This document shows, in pieces, positions 21,621 through 31,098 of a stretch of DNA of 64,000 bases. The stretch comes from Trichomonas vaginalis G3. Lineage: Eukaryota > Parabasalia > Trichomonadida > Trichomonadidae. Where the stretch lies: the NCBI RefSeq assembly GCF_026262505.1, contig NC_067205.1:25859693-25923692 (forward strand). The letters are read 5' to 3'. The notes beneath the pieces are model-generated. The model was not told the DNA's origin, did not search any database, and was given only the letters and a program-made list of their open reading frames with translations. How positions within the stretch are numbered: position 1 is the stretch's first letter; each line of letters starts with the position of its first letter. The translations under genes and the position numbers were made by a program.

Positions 21621-21899
21621 AGATGAAAGGTCAACTTGTATAGCTCAATTTCTTCCCACATTTTTCGTTTCCTTCAGATATATATCTATATGAAACCTTA
21701 CAATAATGGAAAACTTTTATCTTCTACAGACACAAACTTCATTCTACGAAAGCCAATAGTTTTGTGACGGATGGGTCTCTTAACCATCTTAACGGGTAGT
21801 CAAACGATAGCCTTCATGCTTTACGGTCTCTGTCTCAAACTTTTGACCTACATTTAGTAAAAAGTTCATCTAATGGTTTAGTTGTAGCAACTCTAGAAT

Positions 21900-23250
21900 T
21901 TTCTTTTTCTATTGGAAGCAATATTTTATCTAGAATAAAATGTCAAATGAAACAGGTCTATGAGAGAAATACCACAACCGACAATCATTTTGCAAGCTCT
22001 AAATAAGAACACACAAACTTTTCAAACTATTCTAAGATATCTGAGTCATTGAAAGAAGGAAACCTAAAACTGACATTAAACCCAATGACAGATGAGTTTC
22101 TGTTTCAAGACATAAGAACCTCTGTTGTATAAATCCAACAAAACGAACTTTAAACGAGAAACCTATAGATGAACTTCTTTTGAAAGCAGATGTTGACAAC
22201 AAAGCTGACAAAGAGTTATGTAGACGATGCAATAGCAAAGAAGAAGAAAGAGCTAACAAAGCTTATGCAACGAAAGAGGATGTTGAAAAGAAAGCAGATA
22301 AAACATATGTTTGACGATGAGTTAGCATATCTGGCTAGTGGGTTTAGTGAAGAAGGCAGATAAGGAATATGTGGATGAAAAAGATGAAAAATTAAAGAAA
22401 TGGTTGAATGGTACCATGAACGGACATCGAAGATTTTAGAAGGTAAAGCCAATACAGGGTGGGTTTCAGGATGTTTAGACCTTAAAGCCGACAAGAACCA
22501 TACACATACCATTGCAAATATTACAAACTTACAAGAAAAGTTAGATGACAAAGCTGACAAGAACCATACACATACAAGTTTTAACTGTTGCTATAGAAAG
22601 TATTGAAGGAACGGTTGAAGAAACTGTGTGGGGATGCATTATATTGTAAACCTCCTAACTTTCCACAAGGTTTAACATCGGATGACGACATAACGACGAT
22701 GAGAAACATTAGATGTAAAGATGTTTATGTCATGAAGGATGAACATAATATTAAATTCACTGCTCAAGATTTATATGACAAGAAAGCAGACAAAACAGAG
22801 CTTCAAACATTAAAGACAGAAATACTTCAAACATTATATCCTATAGGCTCTATTTATACGTCAATGAACTCTACCAGACCAGAAGTAGTACTTGGTTTTG
22901 GAACTTGGACTCAAATACTCGAAATTTTTTGTATTGTGCACACACTCCAAAGAAAACAGGTGGAAGTAAAACGATATCTGTCGACAACTTGCCACCACAT
23001 AGTCATTCTGGTACAACAAACTTTTCTGGCGACCATAGCCACTCATTAAGAGACCACCCATTATACAACTCAGAGTATGAAGCTGGCTATGACGTTTTAT
23101 CTCCAGATTATAACCATTCAGCAAAAAGACTTTTCGACAAACTGAACCAGGAGGAAACCACCAACATACTTTTACAACAACATCTACAGGACTAGGTAAA
23201 AAATACATGCCACCTTACATGACAGTTTGTGCATGGTATAGAAATGCTTA
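21900..23250 (+). pseudogene. Phage tail-fibre-like protein remains
   Basis: The stretch has coiled, repeated KADK/DKADK units and two NHTHT repeats near 22500 and 22570. It then carries the phrase YPIGSIYTSMNSTRP with a following FGTWTQI, and finally KTISVDNLPPHSHSG with a second GDHSHS. This order matches receptor-binding tail-fibre or tail-collar proteins of caudoviruses. Such a protein would be a spike or receptor-binding fibre. The part is broken. Confidence 0.7.
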
Positions 23251-24206
23251 GTCGTCATTTTCAACTTCTTTAGCATATTCGTCAGGAGTTGTCTTATATT
23301 TGTTAGGAACTGTCTTTGAAAGTATACCACCTTGAACTTTGACAAGTTTGAAACGAGGTCTGACAATAGTCGTTTTATCTTCTGCTTGCAGTCTGTACAT
23401 TTTGCCATGTTTGCCTAAAACTTCATAATATTCTCTTGTATACTTTCTTCTATTTTTACGAACACGAACGTGAGTACCTGTCGAGTTCCCATTGTTGTCA
23501 TAGTCAATAGTATTTTCATATGGGTCGCGTTTAGGTATTTCTATTTTTACTTTGTCACCTTTCTTAAGTTTGAAGCCTGGCATTCTTTCTTGTTTGTCTC
23601 TTTTGACTAAACTATTAAATATATAGTCTTTCTCTAAGTCAGGGTTGTTTTTCATTTCTTCGGGGGAGTGGTTTCCCAAACCTTTTTGTTTACGGTTATT
23701 GTAAATATTTAAAACTTGTCTCATCTTTGCCATGGAGAAATGTCTATATTTGTCGTCATATGACATTTCATCTACCTCACCACCTTGTGGTTGGTTTAAG
23801 TCTCTTAAGATTTTATACAACTGTCAATGACACCAAGAGCAGAATGGTTTTGGTCGACAATGAAATATTGGTTTACATTTTTTGAACGCAGATAGTTTTT
23901 AATATCGTCTGATTTGAAAGAACTTTCACAGTCAGATGTCAGTTTTGTTGGATGGTATTTGTCAACGAATATTGTCAAAGCTGCTAAGATATCTAAAATA
24001 TTTTTGGACTGTAATGGTATGGCTTCACAGTATCTTGTGTTTTGACCAACAAATATTAGCCAGTATGGTGGTCCATCTTCTCTATACCTCGGAATGTTTT
24101 CCAAGATATCCATAAACCAAGCATTTGGTGTTGAACTAAAGATTTTTACCATGAGTGCTTTCTTTGTTGCTTTAGAAACATAGGGGTCCTTGTTTGGATT
24201 CGTCAT
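23248..24206 (-). pseudogene. Maverick integrase (retroviral-type DDE) remains
   Basis: An N-terminal core with WFMDILENI and later LTSDCESSF marks the RNase-H-fold integrase of Mavericks. It is followed by the ISPEE-like NHSPEEM segment and a basic chromo/SH3-like tail (KLKKGDKVKIEIPKR, then YYEVLGKHGKMYRL). The family joins the linear element to target DNA. It is on the minus strand, with the plus-strand 24224 gene starting just beyond its 5' end. Broken. Confidence 0.85.
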
Positions 24207-24223
24207 TTTTTAACCCATAAGAA

Positions 24224-24625
24224 ATGGGTTTATTTGGCGCATTAGCAGGAGTTGCATCCAGATTTTTGCCCGCAGTGGGAACACTAGCCAGAGGTGCATT
24301 TGGAATTGGAAGGAAGATTTTGAGTACATTAGGTATACTGAAAGAGAAAGCACAGCCTATTATACAAACTGTACAGAAAGGTTGGGATGTAGCACGAGAT
24401 GCAGCAAATCTTATTCCAAATCCTGAAACAAGAGGAAAAGTTCAAGGATGGATGGACAATGTAGGAAGACAAGCAGGAAACTATTATAACAAAGCAAATG
24501 ACTACTATAACCAAGCAGGACACTACATGGACCAAGGTGAAAGATTCTTTAACAGAGGATATAACCATGCACAACAATGGGTAAACAATAACCAACCTCA
24601 ACCGCCTCAAACGTGGGGAATGTAA
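24224..24625 (+). CDS. Small amphipathic Maverick protein (pVI-like candidate)
   Basis: The 133-residue protein opens with MGLFGALAGVASRFLPAVGT, a hydrophobic Gly/Ala helix. The C-terminal half is rich in Tyr, Asn, Gln and His (YYNKANDYYNQAGHYMDQGE). A membrane-active leader plus hydrophilic tail resembles minor capsid proteins of the pVI type; this is inference from layout. It is divergent from the integrase, with only 17 bp between their starts, so they share a promoter region. Confidence 0.6.
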   Translation: MGLFGALAGVASRFLPAVGTLARGAFGIGRKILSTLGILKEKAQPIIQTVQKGWDVARDAANLIPNPETRGKVQGWMDNVGRQAGNYYNKANDYYNQAGHYMDQGERFFNRGYNHAQQWVNNNQPQPPQTWGM

Positions 24626-24644
24626 AGTTTTTTACTGAGATGAA

Positions 24645-24797
24645 ATGAACAATACAGCTTTGAGACAAATGGGTTCAAGATGGATTTGTCGACTTCCAGC
24701 AGTTACACCACGTGTTTGTAAAGTTCTTCCTATACCTCAGGAAGTTTTAGACCGACTTAAAAAACAACAACAACCAGTTGAAAACAAACCAAACTAA
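24645..24797 (+). CDS. 50-residue Maverick ORF
   Basis: ATG 24645 to TAA 24797. Basic and Cys/Arg-containing first half (SRWICRLPAVTPRVCKVL), Gln-rich end. The sequence TTTACTGAGATGAA sits just before its ATG and recurs before the next gene, which supports both as real. Confidence 0.5.
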   Translation: MNNTALRQMGSRWICRLPAVTPRVCKVLPIPQEVLDRLKKQQQPVENKPN

Positions 24798-24815
24798 AAT
24801 TTTTACTGAGATGAA

Positions 24816-25400
24816 ATGACCGAAGAAGTTGAAACGGTAGATTTGACACCACAAACAAAAAGTTCAGAACCATTGTCAAAACCTGTCAAAGAACTTACAG
24901 ATGAAGAGAAAAATTCAATAATAGAAAGTGCCAGGTCTGGAAATACAAACCCTAACTATAAAGTCACTTTTCATAGAAATGGAACGGCTAGTATCTCAAA
25001 AAAGAAACAGACTCTCACAAATAAAATATTGAAGTCTGAAGGAGCTTTCGAGACAACAGATGGAAAAGTTTACTTCACTGACCAACAGTTCATTATAGAA
25101 CATCTCATTGACTTAGAGTCGAAATATTCTAAACTTTACAACAAACACAAAAAGTTGAAAGGAAAACAAAAACAAATGGCATATGATATTTATGAAGATG
25201 TTGACGACACAACTGTTCCTGCAAGTGAGGTAAAGTCAGAGGAACCGAAAAGTGACGAAAAACCGATAGAAGAAGAAAAACCAAAAACTGAAGATAAACC
25301 AAAACCAAAGTTTAGTTTCCAAACTAAACCAAGTCAACCTTCATTAGCTGGTATGGGTTGGCGTCAAAGACTTTTGGTAGCTGGTGGCTATGTTAAGTAA
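24816..25400 (+). CDS. Maverick hypothetical protein with charged tail, 194 residues
   Basis: The N-terminal 115 residues look folded, with mixed charge and a coiled segment at IEHLIDLESKYSKLYNKHKK. It is followed by a Glu/Lys/Pro-rich linker (EEPKSDEKPIEEEKPKTEDK) and a conserved-looking end, GMGWRQRLLVAGG. It shares the ACTGAGATGAA leader with the preceding small ORF. Family unknown; the linker-plus-short-motif layout recalls virion scaffolding or core proteins. Confidence 0.6.
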   Translation: MTEEVETVDLTPQTKSSEPLSKPVKELTDEEKNSIIESARSGNTNPNYKVTFHRNGTASISKKKQTLTNKILKSEGAFETTDGKVYFTDQQFIIEHLIDLESKYSKLYNKHKKLKGKQKQMAYDIYEDVDDTTVPASEVKSEEPKSDEKPIEEEKPKTEDKPKPKFSFQTKPSQPSLAGMGWRQRLLVAGGYVK

Positions 25401-25431
25401 AGAAAAAAAATATTTTTTTATTTTTATAAAA

Positions 25432-27591
25432 ATGCCCCCATATAGAATGGACAGAAGGTCTGCTAGAATAAAAGCAGAGTTAGAAAGATATGGTTGGAAA
25501 GTTTCGAAGAAGTTTAAATATAGGAAGGGAAAGCCAATAAAAGTCTATGACAAACTGTCTGGTCTTCGCTACGAGATGGACTTAGAAACCGCGCGCGCCA
25601 ATTATCCAAACAGACTAGAGAGGTTAGAAGAAGAACGTCTTATGGACATGCCTTTCGATGTTTCTGAGCCTCAAGTTGAAGGACACGACGGCTTTGCCAG
25701 ATTCTACTGGAAACATGACGAACAATTGCATCCTTTGAGAAGGAAAAAAGGGAAGGGTGAAGACAAACATGCTCCCATGGAAAGAACAAGATATGCATAT
25801 GAGAAGTATCGTGAAGTTAGAAGTCAAATTACATCTGGTCGAACCTTTACAGTAAACTTTGAAGAAGGAAAGAACAAAGAAGGCTTCATGGGAGTACTTG
25901 CTGCAATTCAAGACGGAAATAAGAAAGGATACAATCTCAGACTAACCGTAACAGATTTAGATGGTCATATTTACTATGCACATGGCAATGTCACAACAGC
26001 TGCAATGCTTCTTGACGCTTTCAAGACTACAAAGAGAGAACAAATGGTTGACTCCGACTCAGACATTTTGAATGCAATTGAAGGAATTTCAAGCGTCAAG
26101 TTCGAATGGTACCAACCTAACCCTCAAGCAGTCAGACAACATGCTGGATACTTCCCGTTCAGAAATAAGTCTGACATTGACTTGACAAGGTATGGAATTT
26201 ACAATTCAATTGAAACAATTGTCAATGAACCTTGTATTCTTACATGTCTCAGGAACTCTGGTCTTGTTACAGATGAGAAGATGAAGTATCTTGAGTCATG
26301 TGTGAAAACAAGGTACATGCTCAGAGGTCAATTGGCAAAAGTTGCACCGTTGGCAAATGTGAATATCCGAGTCAACATACCGACTGAGAAAGGTTCTTCG
26401 CACGATGACTATGTTGTTGACAAAGACTTACCATGGTTGAAGATTGTAATTGTCCACAACCACTTCATGTTGAACGAAAGTCTTACAAACCCATTGTTCG
26501 GAAAAGGCAAGTGCAACATTGTCAGAGCTGTAAACATTCTTTTCGAGAAAGGTTTGTTGGAACCAATTCCAGATGACAAGCTGACAGAAACTTTTGTACC
26601 AAAAGACGAAACAAACTTTTCACTGTTAGCAAGACCAAAAGTTGTTCCAGACAAAGTTATAGCACAAAAGAAGTACACAGTTCCAAAAGGAGTTGGATTG
26701 TTCGGATACCAACCTGAACCAGAAGAACTTCCAATGAGGTTGCAAGAACTTCAAGATGCTATAAACAAACTTCCATTGAGACATCCAATCGACGTCAAAT
26801 TGTATTGGAGAGCATCAGAGTTAGGTCAGAAGGTTTTATATGAAACAGGTTGCTTTGACGATGTTTATGAGATAACAGGAGGAGTTTCTCAGAAGATACG
26901 AGACTCACTTGAATTTCCACGAACTGGACCGATTGGATGCGACAAGTTCGACTCATATGAAAAAATATACTATGTCGACCTTAACGCCGCATACATGAGG
27001 TTCGTCCAATATATCCCGACTGGAATTCCAAACGAAGATGGTGAGTTCCCAGGAAGGAACTATACAGTTGGAAAAGTCATACAACAACTGTATGATATTA
27101 GGAAAGCTTCAAACCCCAAACTTGCAATGACACTCAAATTGCTTATGAATTCGACATGGGGATATTCCATTAAGAAACCTCAAGAGATGAAGAGTAAACA
27201 CTATGAGAAGGTCGACAACTTTGTTGAAAGGTTCTCCCCTTTTGTTTTGAAATACGAATTTACTCAAGGTCAAGGTGGCTTAGTAACCACAGTAAAACCT
27301 ATTGTCGAACATTGGTCTTATCCTCAGTTCGCAAAAGCAGTCCTTGACAACTACAATGAGTTCTTCTCCGAGGTCAAATCGAAAGTTGTGGTATACTACG
27401 AGAACATCGATGCACTCATGACGAACGAAGAAGGGTATAACAAACTCATTGAAATGGGAATGGTCGGTGAAAAGATGGGTCAATTCAAATTGGACAAAAT
27501 TTTCACCGAAGTTCATGTCCTCTCCAAGCGTAAGTACTGGGGCATACTTGAAGACGGCACAGAAATAAAACATTGCATGAAAAAGTATTGA
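25432..27591 (+). CDS. Protein-primed family B DNA polymerase, Maverick part
   Basis: A 719-residue frame from ATG 25432. It holds the palm motif A region (YYVDLNAAYMR), motif B (KLLMNSTWGY) and motif C region (VVYYENIDALM), in the order of protein-primed polymerases. The N-terminal third carries the family's unassigned domain. It would copy the linear element from a protein primer. A T-rich motif (25405-25427) precedes the start; the frame upstream of ATG 25432 overlaps the previous gene. Confidence 0.9.
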   Translation: MPPYRMDRRSARIKAELERYGWKVSKKFKYRKGKPIKVYDKLSGLRYEMDLETARANYPNRLERLEEERLMDMPFDVSEPQVEGHDGFARFYWKHDEQLHPLRRKKGKGEDKHAPMERTRYAYEKYREVRSQITSGRTFTVNFEEGKNKEGFMGVLAAIQDGNKKGYNLRLTVTDLDGHIYYAHGNVTTAAMLLDAFKTTKREQMVDSDSDILNAIEGISSVKFEWYQPNPQAVRQHAGYFPFRNKSDIDLTRYGIYNSIETIVNEPCILTCLRNSGLVTDEKMKYLESCVKTRYMLRGQLAKVAPLANVNIRVNIPTEKGSSHDDYVVDKDLPWLKIVIVHNHFMLNESLTNPLFGKGKCNIVRAVNILFEKGLLEPIPDDKLTETFVPKDETNFSLLARPKVVPDKVIAQKKYTVPKGVGLFGYQPEPEELPMRLQELQDAINKLPLRHPIDVKLYWRASELGQKVLYETGCFDDVYEITGGVSQKIRDSLEFPRTGPIGCDKFDSYEKIYYVDLNAAYMRFVQYIPTGIPNEDGEFPGRNYTVGKVIQQLYDIRKASNPKLAMTLKLLMNSTWGYSIKKPQEMKSKHYEKVDNFVERFSPFVLKYEFTQGQGGLVTTVKPIVEHWSYPQFAKAVLDNYNEFFSEVKSKVVVYYENIDALMTNEEGYNKLIEMGMVGEKMGQFKLDKIFTEVHVLSKRKYWGILEDGTEIKHCMKKY

Positions 27592-28131
27592 AAAATAATG
27601 TTTAGGTGAAGAGGTGAGATTTCACCCGTTTTCTCACCTGTTTTCTCACCTGTTTTCTCACCCGTTGAATTTTCATGAATTTTGTGCTGAATTCGACAAA
27701 AATGAGTTTTTGGTTGAAAAAAGAGGTGGAGCCAAAAGTGGCTCGACCTCAAAACAAGCATTTTGTGAAGAATATACCAACCCGCGGAAAACAGCGGGTT
27801 GCTTTTTATACAAAATTCAACAGGTGAATTTTCATGAATTTCCTTAAGATAGAAAAAAATATATTTTAGGCGACCAGGTCACTCGGTCACTCGGTCACTC
27901 GGTCAACTAACATCTTTTTGAAAAAGTGTGACAACATGACATTTTGACAACAACACAGGAAATAGATTTCATCGTATATTTTTTGTTAAGACTTCATCGT
28001 AAATGTTTTGTTGAGACTTCATCGTATATGTTTTGTCGAGATTTTTATCGTTGTGGTCCGACGGTTAAGCCACAAACGAATGTCCGACGTCCCACCAAAA
28101 AATATTTTTTTATTTTATTGTAAGAACAGAA
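27592..28131. repeat. Repeat-rich Maverick intergenic region
   Basis: Holds a hairpin plus (CACCTGTTTTCT)-type repeats (27602-27664), a 56-bp copy of part of the KilA-N gene (27758-27813), three GGTCACTC units (about 27878-27905) and three CTTCATCGTA(A/T)ATGTTTTGT units (27965-28045). It ends in a T-rich motif and leader before ATG 28132. Confidence 0.8.
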
Positions 28132-28794
28132 ATGTCAGTCGAAGCAAAAACGTTCACGAACAAATCTAATGGCGAAACATTCACAAAAGGCACTTACAAC
28201 GGTATTGAAGTCTTACGTAGAGACATGGATGGTTATATAAATGTAACAAATATGTGTCAGCAGTTTAGGAAAGACTTTAGAAAGTTGTTGGAAAATAAGT
28301 CCTGGGAAGAGTATTATAAGGCATTTTGTGAAGAATATACCAACCGCCGGAATTCCGACGGTTGCTTTTTATACAAGGTTCATGCAGGAATTCCTGATGA
28401 AATCAAACAGGTTAGAGGAACGTATGTAGACCCAAGACTCGTAAACTATATAGCAATGTGGGCTTCTCCAAAATATTGCATAGCAGTTGGAAAAATTATG
28501 GACTCCATAGACAAGAAAGTTCATGAGAAATTAGATGAAGAAGAACTTGAAGATACAGTAGAGAATGCAAAACCTTTGTTCGAAGAAGAAGTTAGAAAAA
28601 TGCATGAAAAACAAATAGAACATGAACGTGAGATATGTTCTGGTTATAGAGACTCGCCATACGAACTAGACCAATGGGAACAAGAAGATTTAAAGAGAGA
28701 ATTTAGAGAATATGAACTCGCTAAGATAGCATTAGAAGCTGCAGAAGAGAGGTTAAAAGCTTGGGGTTGTTTTGTACAAAAATATTGTGAGTAA
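28132..28794 (+). CDS. KilA-N domain protein 1
   Basis: The 220-residue protein has a full KilA-N core: DGYINVTNMCQQF, then after a short insert GTYVDPRLVNYIAMWASPKY. A charged helical tail follows from about residue 130. KilA-N proteins of large DNA viruses and Mavericks bind DNA and probably regulate element genes. The insert between the two core halves contains a hairpin-forming stretch that also occurs in the upstream intergenic region. The start is set by the leader TGTAAGAACAGAAATG shared with two other KilA-N genes. Confidence 0.85.
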   Translation: MSVEAKTFTNKSNGETFTKGTYNGIEVLRRDMDGYINVTNMCQQFRKDFRKLLENKSWEEYYKAFCEEYTNRRNSDGCFLYKVHAGIPDEIKQVRGTYVDPRLVNYIAMWASPKYCIAVGKIMDSIDKKVHEKLDEEELEDTVENAKPLFEEEVRKMHEKQIEHEREICSGYRDSPYELDQWEQEDLKREFREYELAKIALEAAEERLKAWGCFVQKYCE

Positions 28795-28825
28795 ATGAAC
28801 CATTTTTTTTCGACAAAAATAATGT

Positions 28826-28876
28826 TTAGGTGAAGAGGTGAGATTTCACCTCTTTTTTCACCTGTTTTTTCACCCT
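28826..28876. repeat. GGTGAAAAAAGA-type hairpin repeat, second unit
   Basis: AGGTGAAGAGGTGAGATTTC followed by repeats of the complement of GGTGAAAAAAGA, directly after KilA-N gene 1, in the same orientation as the unit at 27602. Confidence 0.85.
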
Positions 28877-28949
28877 CTTGAATTTTCCCGAAATAAAAAA
28901 TAAAGTTGGTTTTTTTAAAAAAATATTTTTTTATTTTTATTGTAAGAAC

Positions 28950-29864
28950 ATGTTAGCAACAACAGCACCAAACTCGTTAGTCATGAACCCAACTTCTATG
29001 TTAGTAGAGATGAAAAGCTTCATTCCTTCTTCATATACTTTCGAAACAAAAATCCAGAAGATAAAGCAAGAACTTTTAACAAGTAATTTAGACTGTAGTG
29101 CGAAAGATGAAACAAATGAACAGTATCTTTATGAAATGCAGGACATTATTGACCATTTACCCAAATTGCCTGAAATCCAACAACAAAAACTAACCATTCC
29201 CGAATTTGACGAAATAGAAGTCAAAGCAACTGACTCAGTAGAAATAAAGAAGTTCATACGAAAGGTAAATTATGAATTCCTTGGTTTTCATTGCAACCAT
29301 AAGGTTATGGACAAAGATTGCGACATGGTATATAAGAACATCTCTGACCTTTACAAATCTGAAGAATTTAAGACCTACGACAACTTTGTTTCGTTAGTTG
29401 CAAAATGTGTATGGGAAATAAGAGATAAAGATAGTAGGGGTAAGGTATGGAATGAACAGATAAGACCCGCTATGTTTGAGATGAAGAGAGCAATTGACGC
29501 CTTAGTTGTTTTAGCAGGTAAGGTTTCAGAATATAACGCAAAAATGAACCCGCAATGTTCTAAATGTAAAGCAGCAATGAGGAAATATAACTACTCAGTC
29601 AAAGAGATAGAACGTATGCGAAACGACTATGCTGACTTAAAGAAAGAAGCAGAGAAACCAGCAGAAGATAAAATGGACATGTTGACATTTCTAAACAAAA
29701 ACTATCCAACAGCAGAAGATTTCCTTCTTTCAGATGTCAAGAAGAAGTATAAAGAAACCTTCGGCATAGTTAAAACTTTTGACATACTGACAGAAGAAAT
29801 AGAAGCTACGAAATTGTTTAGGATTTCAAATATACATCATACAATTCATGTAAAACGCTTATAA
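28950..29864 (+). CDS. Maverick hypothetical protein with Cys pair and coiled coil, 304 residues
   Basis: Begins at ATG 28950 after a T-rich motif and TGTAAGAAC leader. The middle has a folded-looking region with CNHKVMDKDCDMVYKN, then NPQCSKCKAAMRKYNY, a CxxC that might bind metal. The last third is coiled (ERMRNDYADLKKEAEKP). No family recognised. It lies between KilA-N genes with the same leader, which suggests co-regulation. Confidence 0.65.
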   Translation: MLATTAPNSLVMNPTSMLVEMKSFIPSSYTFETKIQKIKQELLTSNLDCSAKDETNEQYLYEMQDIIDHLPKLPEIQQQKLTIPEFDEIEVKATDSVEIKKFIRKVNYEFLGFHCNHKVMDKDCDMVYKNISDLYKSEEFKTYDNFVSLVAKCVWEIRDKDSRGKVWNEQIRPAMFEMKRAIDALVVLAGKVSEYNAKMNPQCSKCKAAMRKYNYSVKEIERMRNDYADLKKEAEKPAEDKMDMLTFLNKNYPTAEDFLLSDVKKKYKETFGIVKTFDILTEEIEATKLFRISNIHHTIHVKRL

Positions 29865-30398
29865 AATAACAGGTGAAAAAAGAGGTGAAAAAAGAGGTGA
29901 AAAAAGAGGTGAAATCTCACCTCTTCACCTAAAATATATTTTTATTGAATTCAGCAACAAAATTCTGAGTAAAATAATTTTTAGGGCTTGTGTCAAACCG
30001 TTGAGTTTTCACAAAATTTAAAAAATAACGTTTACCATGTGAAACGCTTATAAAATAACTGAGGTGAAAAAACAGGTGAAAAAAGAGGTGAAATCTCACC
30101 TCTTCACCTAAAATATATTTTTGGGTCATTTACGCTCATTACGAAGAAGTCTTGACAAAACATTTACGATGAAATCATGAAAATTCATGTACGAAGAAGT
30201 TTTGACAAAACATTTACGATGAAATCATGAAAATTCATGAGGTGAAAAATGAGGTGAAAAAAGAGGTGAAATCTCACCTCTTCACCTAAAATATATTTTT
30301 GCTGAAAAATGACCAAAATTCATGAATTTCTTTAAGATAGAAAAATTAAAGTTAGTTTTTATTTTTTTTATTTTTTTATTTTGTATGTAAGAACAGAA
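29865..30398. repeat. Three hairpin repeats and a 51-bp tandem repeat
   Basis: GGTGAAAAAAGA-type repeats ending in AGAGGTGAAATCTCACCTCT occur near 29870-29932, 30060-30112 and 30238-30291, all opposite in orientation to the units at 27602 and 28826. Two 51-bp units starting TACGAAGAAGT lie at about 30138-30239. The last 40 bases are the T-rich motif and leader of the next gene. Confidence 0.85.
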
Positions 30399-31010
30399 AT
30401 GTTAAACATTGAGTTTGAAACAGTTAAAAAGATAGACAATGACACCAAAGTGGTTAGAATAGGTGATTTAAACGTAAGATACTCAAAGAAATACAACAAA
30501 TATTCTTTGTCAGACATTCTAACACTATCCGGAAAGAAAACATGGCATTGGGTTAGAAATGCTTCTACTCAGAAAATTTTGACAAGAAATCCTGAGCTTA
30601 TGATATCGGTAAGATTTCATGGAACTACAGCATATCTTATAGACAAAAGTCTTATACCAATAGTTTTGTTATGGATTGACCCAGTTGTTGGATATAATTT
30701 CATAACTTATGGTTCATTCGATACGGAACGTTGCAGTGAAGGCTTACTTTACATCGTTCAGAAACCGAAGGACTTCAATACAAAGAGATATAAGATAGGA
30801 AGAACATATAATATAACTCAAAGATATGACAATACAGTCAATAGAGTTAAGGTTGTGTTTGTTAACGATATGAGAGCTGCTGAAACAGAACTGCTTGAAA
30901 AGTTTGAGAAAAGGTATGGTGCTCCCACGAAAGGTAAAGAAACGTTTGAAGTAGATGAGATAGATAAAGCTATAAAATTATTTGACGAAATTGCTGAAAA
31001 ATACATGTAA
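30399..31010 (+). CDS. KilA-N-like protein with C-terminal T5orf172/GIY-YIG-type domain
   Basis: The 203-residue protein has an N-terminal KilA-N-like segment (NKYSLSDILTLSGKKTWHW) and a C-terminal domain with LLYIVQKPKD, YKIGRT and RAAETELLEKFEKRYG. The latter is the GIY-YIG-derived T5orf172 pattern found next to KilA-N in large DNA viruses. Probably DNA-binding, possibly a nuclease. Start set by the shared leader TGTAAGAACAGAAATG. Confidence 0.75.
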   Translation: MLNIEFETVKKIDNDTKVVRIGDLNVRYSKKYNKYSLSDILTLSGKKTWHWVRNASTQKILTRNPELMISVRFHGTTAYLIDKSLIPIVLLWIDPVVGYNFITYGSFDTERCSEGLLYIVQKPKDFNTKRYKIGRTYNITQRYDNTVNRVKVVFVNDMRAAETELLEKFEKRYGAPTKGKETFEVDEIDKAIKLFDEIAEKYM

Positions 31011-31098
31011 AGCGTTTATTTTTGGTCTTTTGTGAAAGATAGAAAATAACGCTAATTTTATTTTTTTTTATTTTTTTATTTTGTATGTAAGAACAGAA

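Noticed and set aside
27602-30291. Possible CRISPR-like array from repeated GGTGAAAAAAGA units
   Set aside because: Units are short, self-complementary and unevenly spaced between genes; no constant repeat-spacer pattern and the host is eukaryotic.
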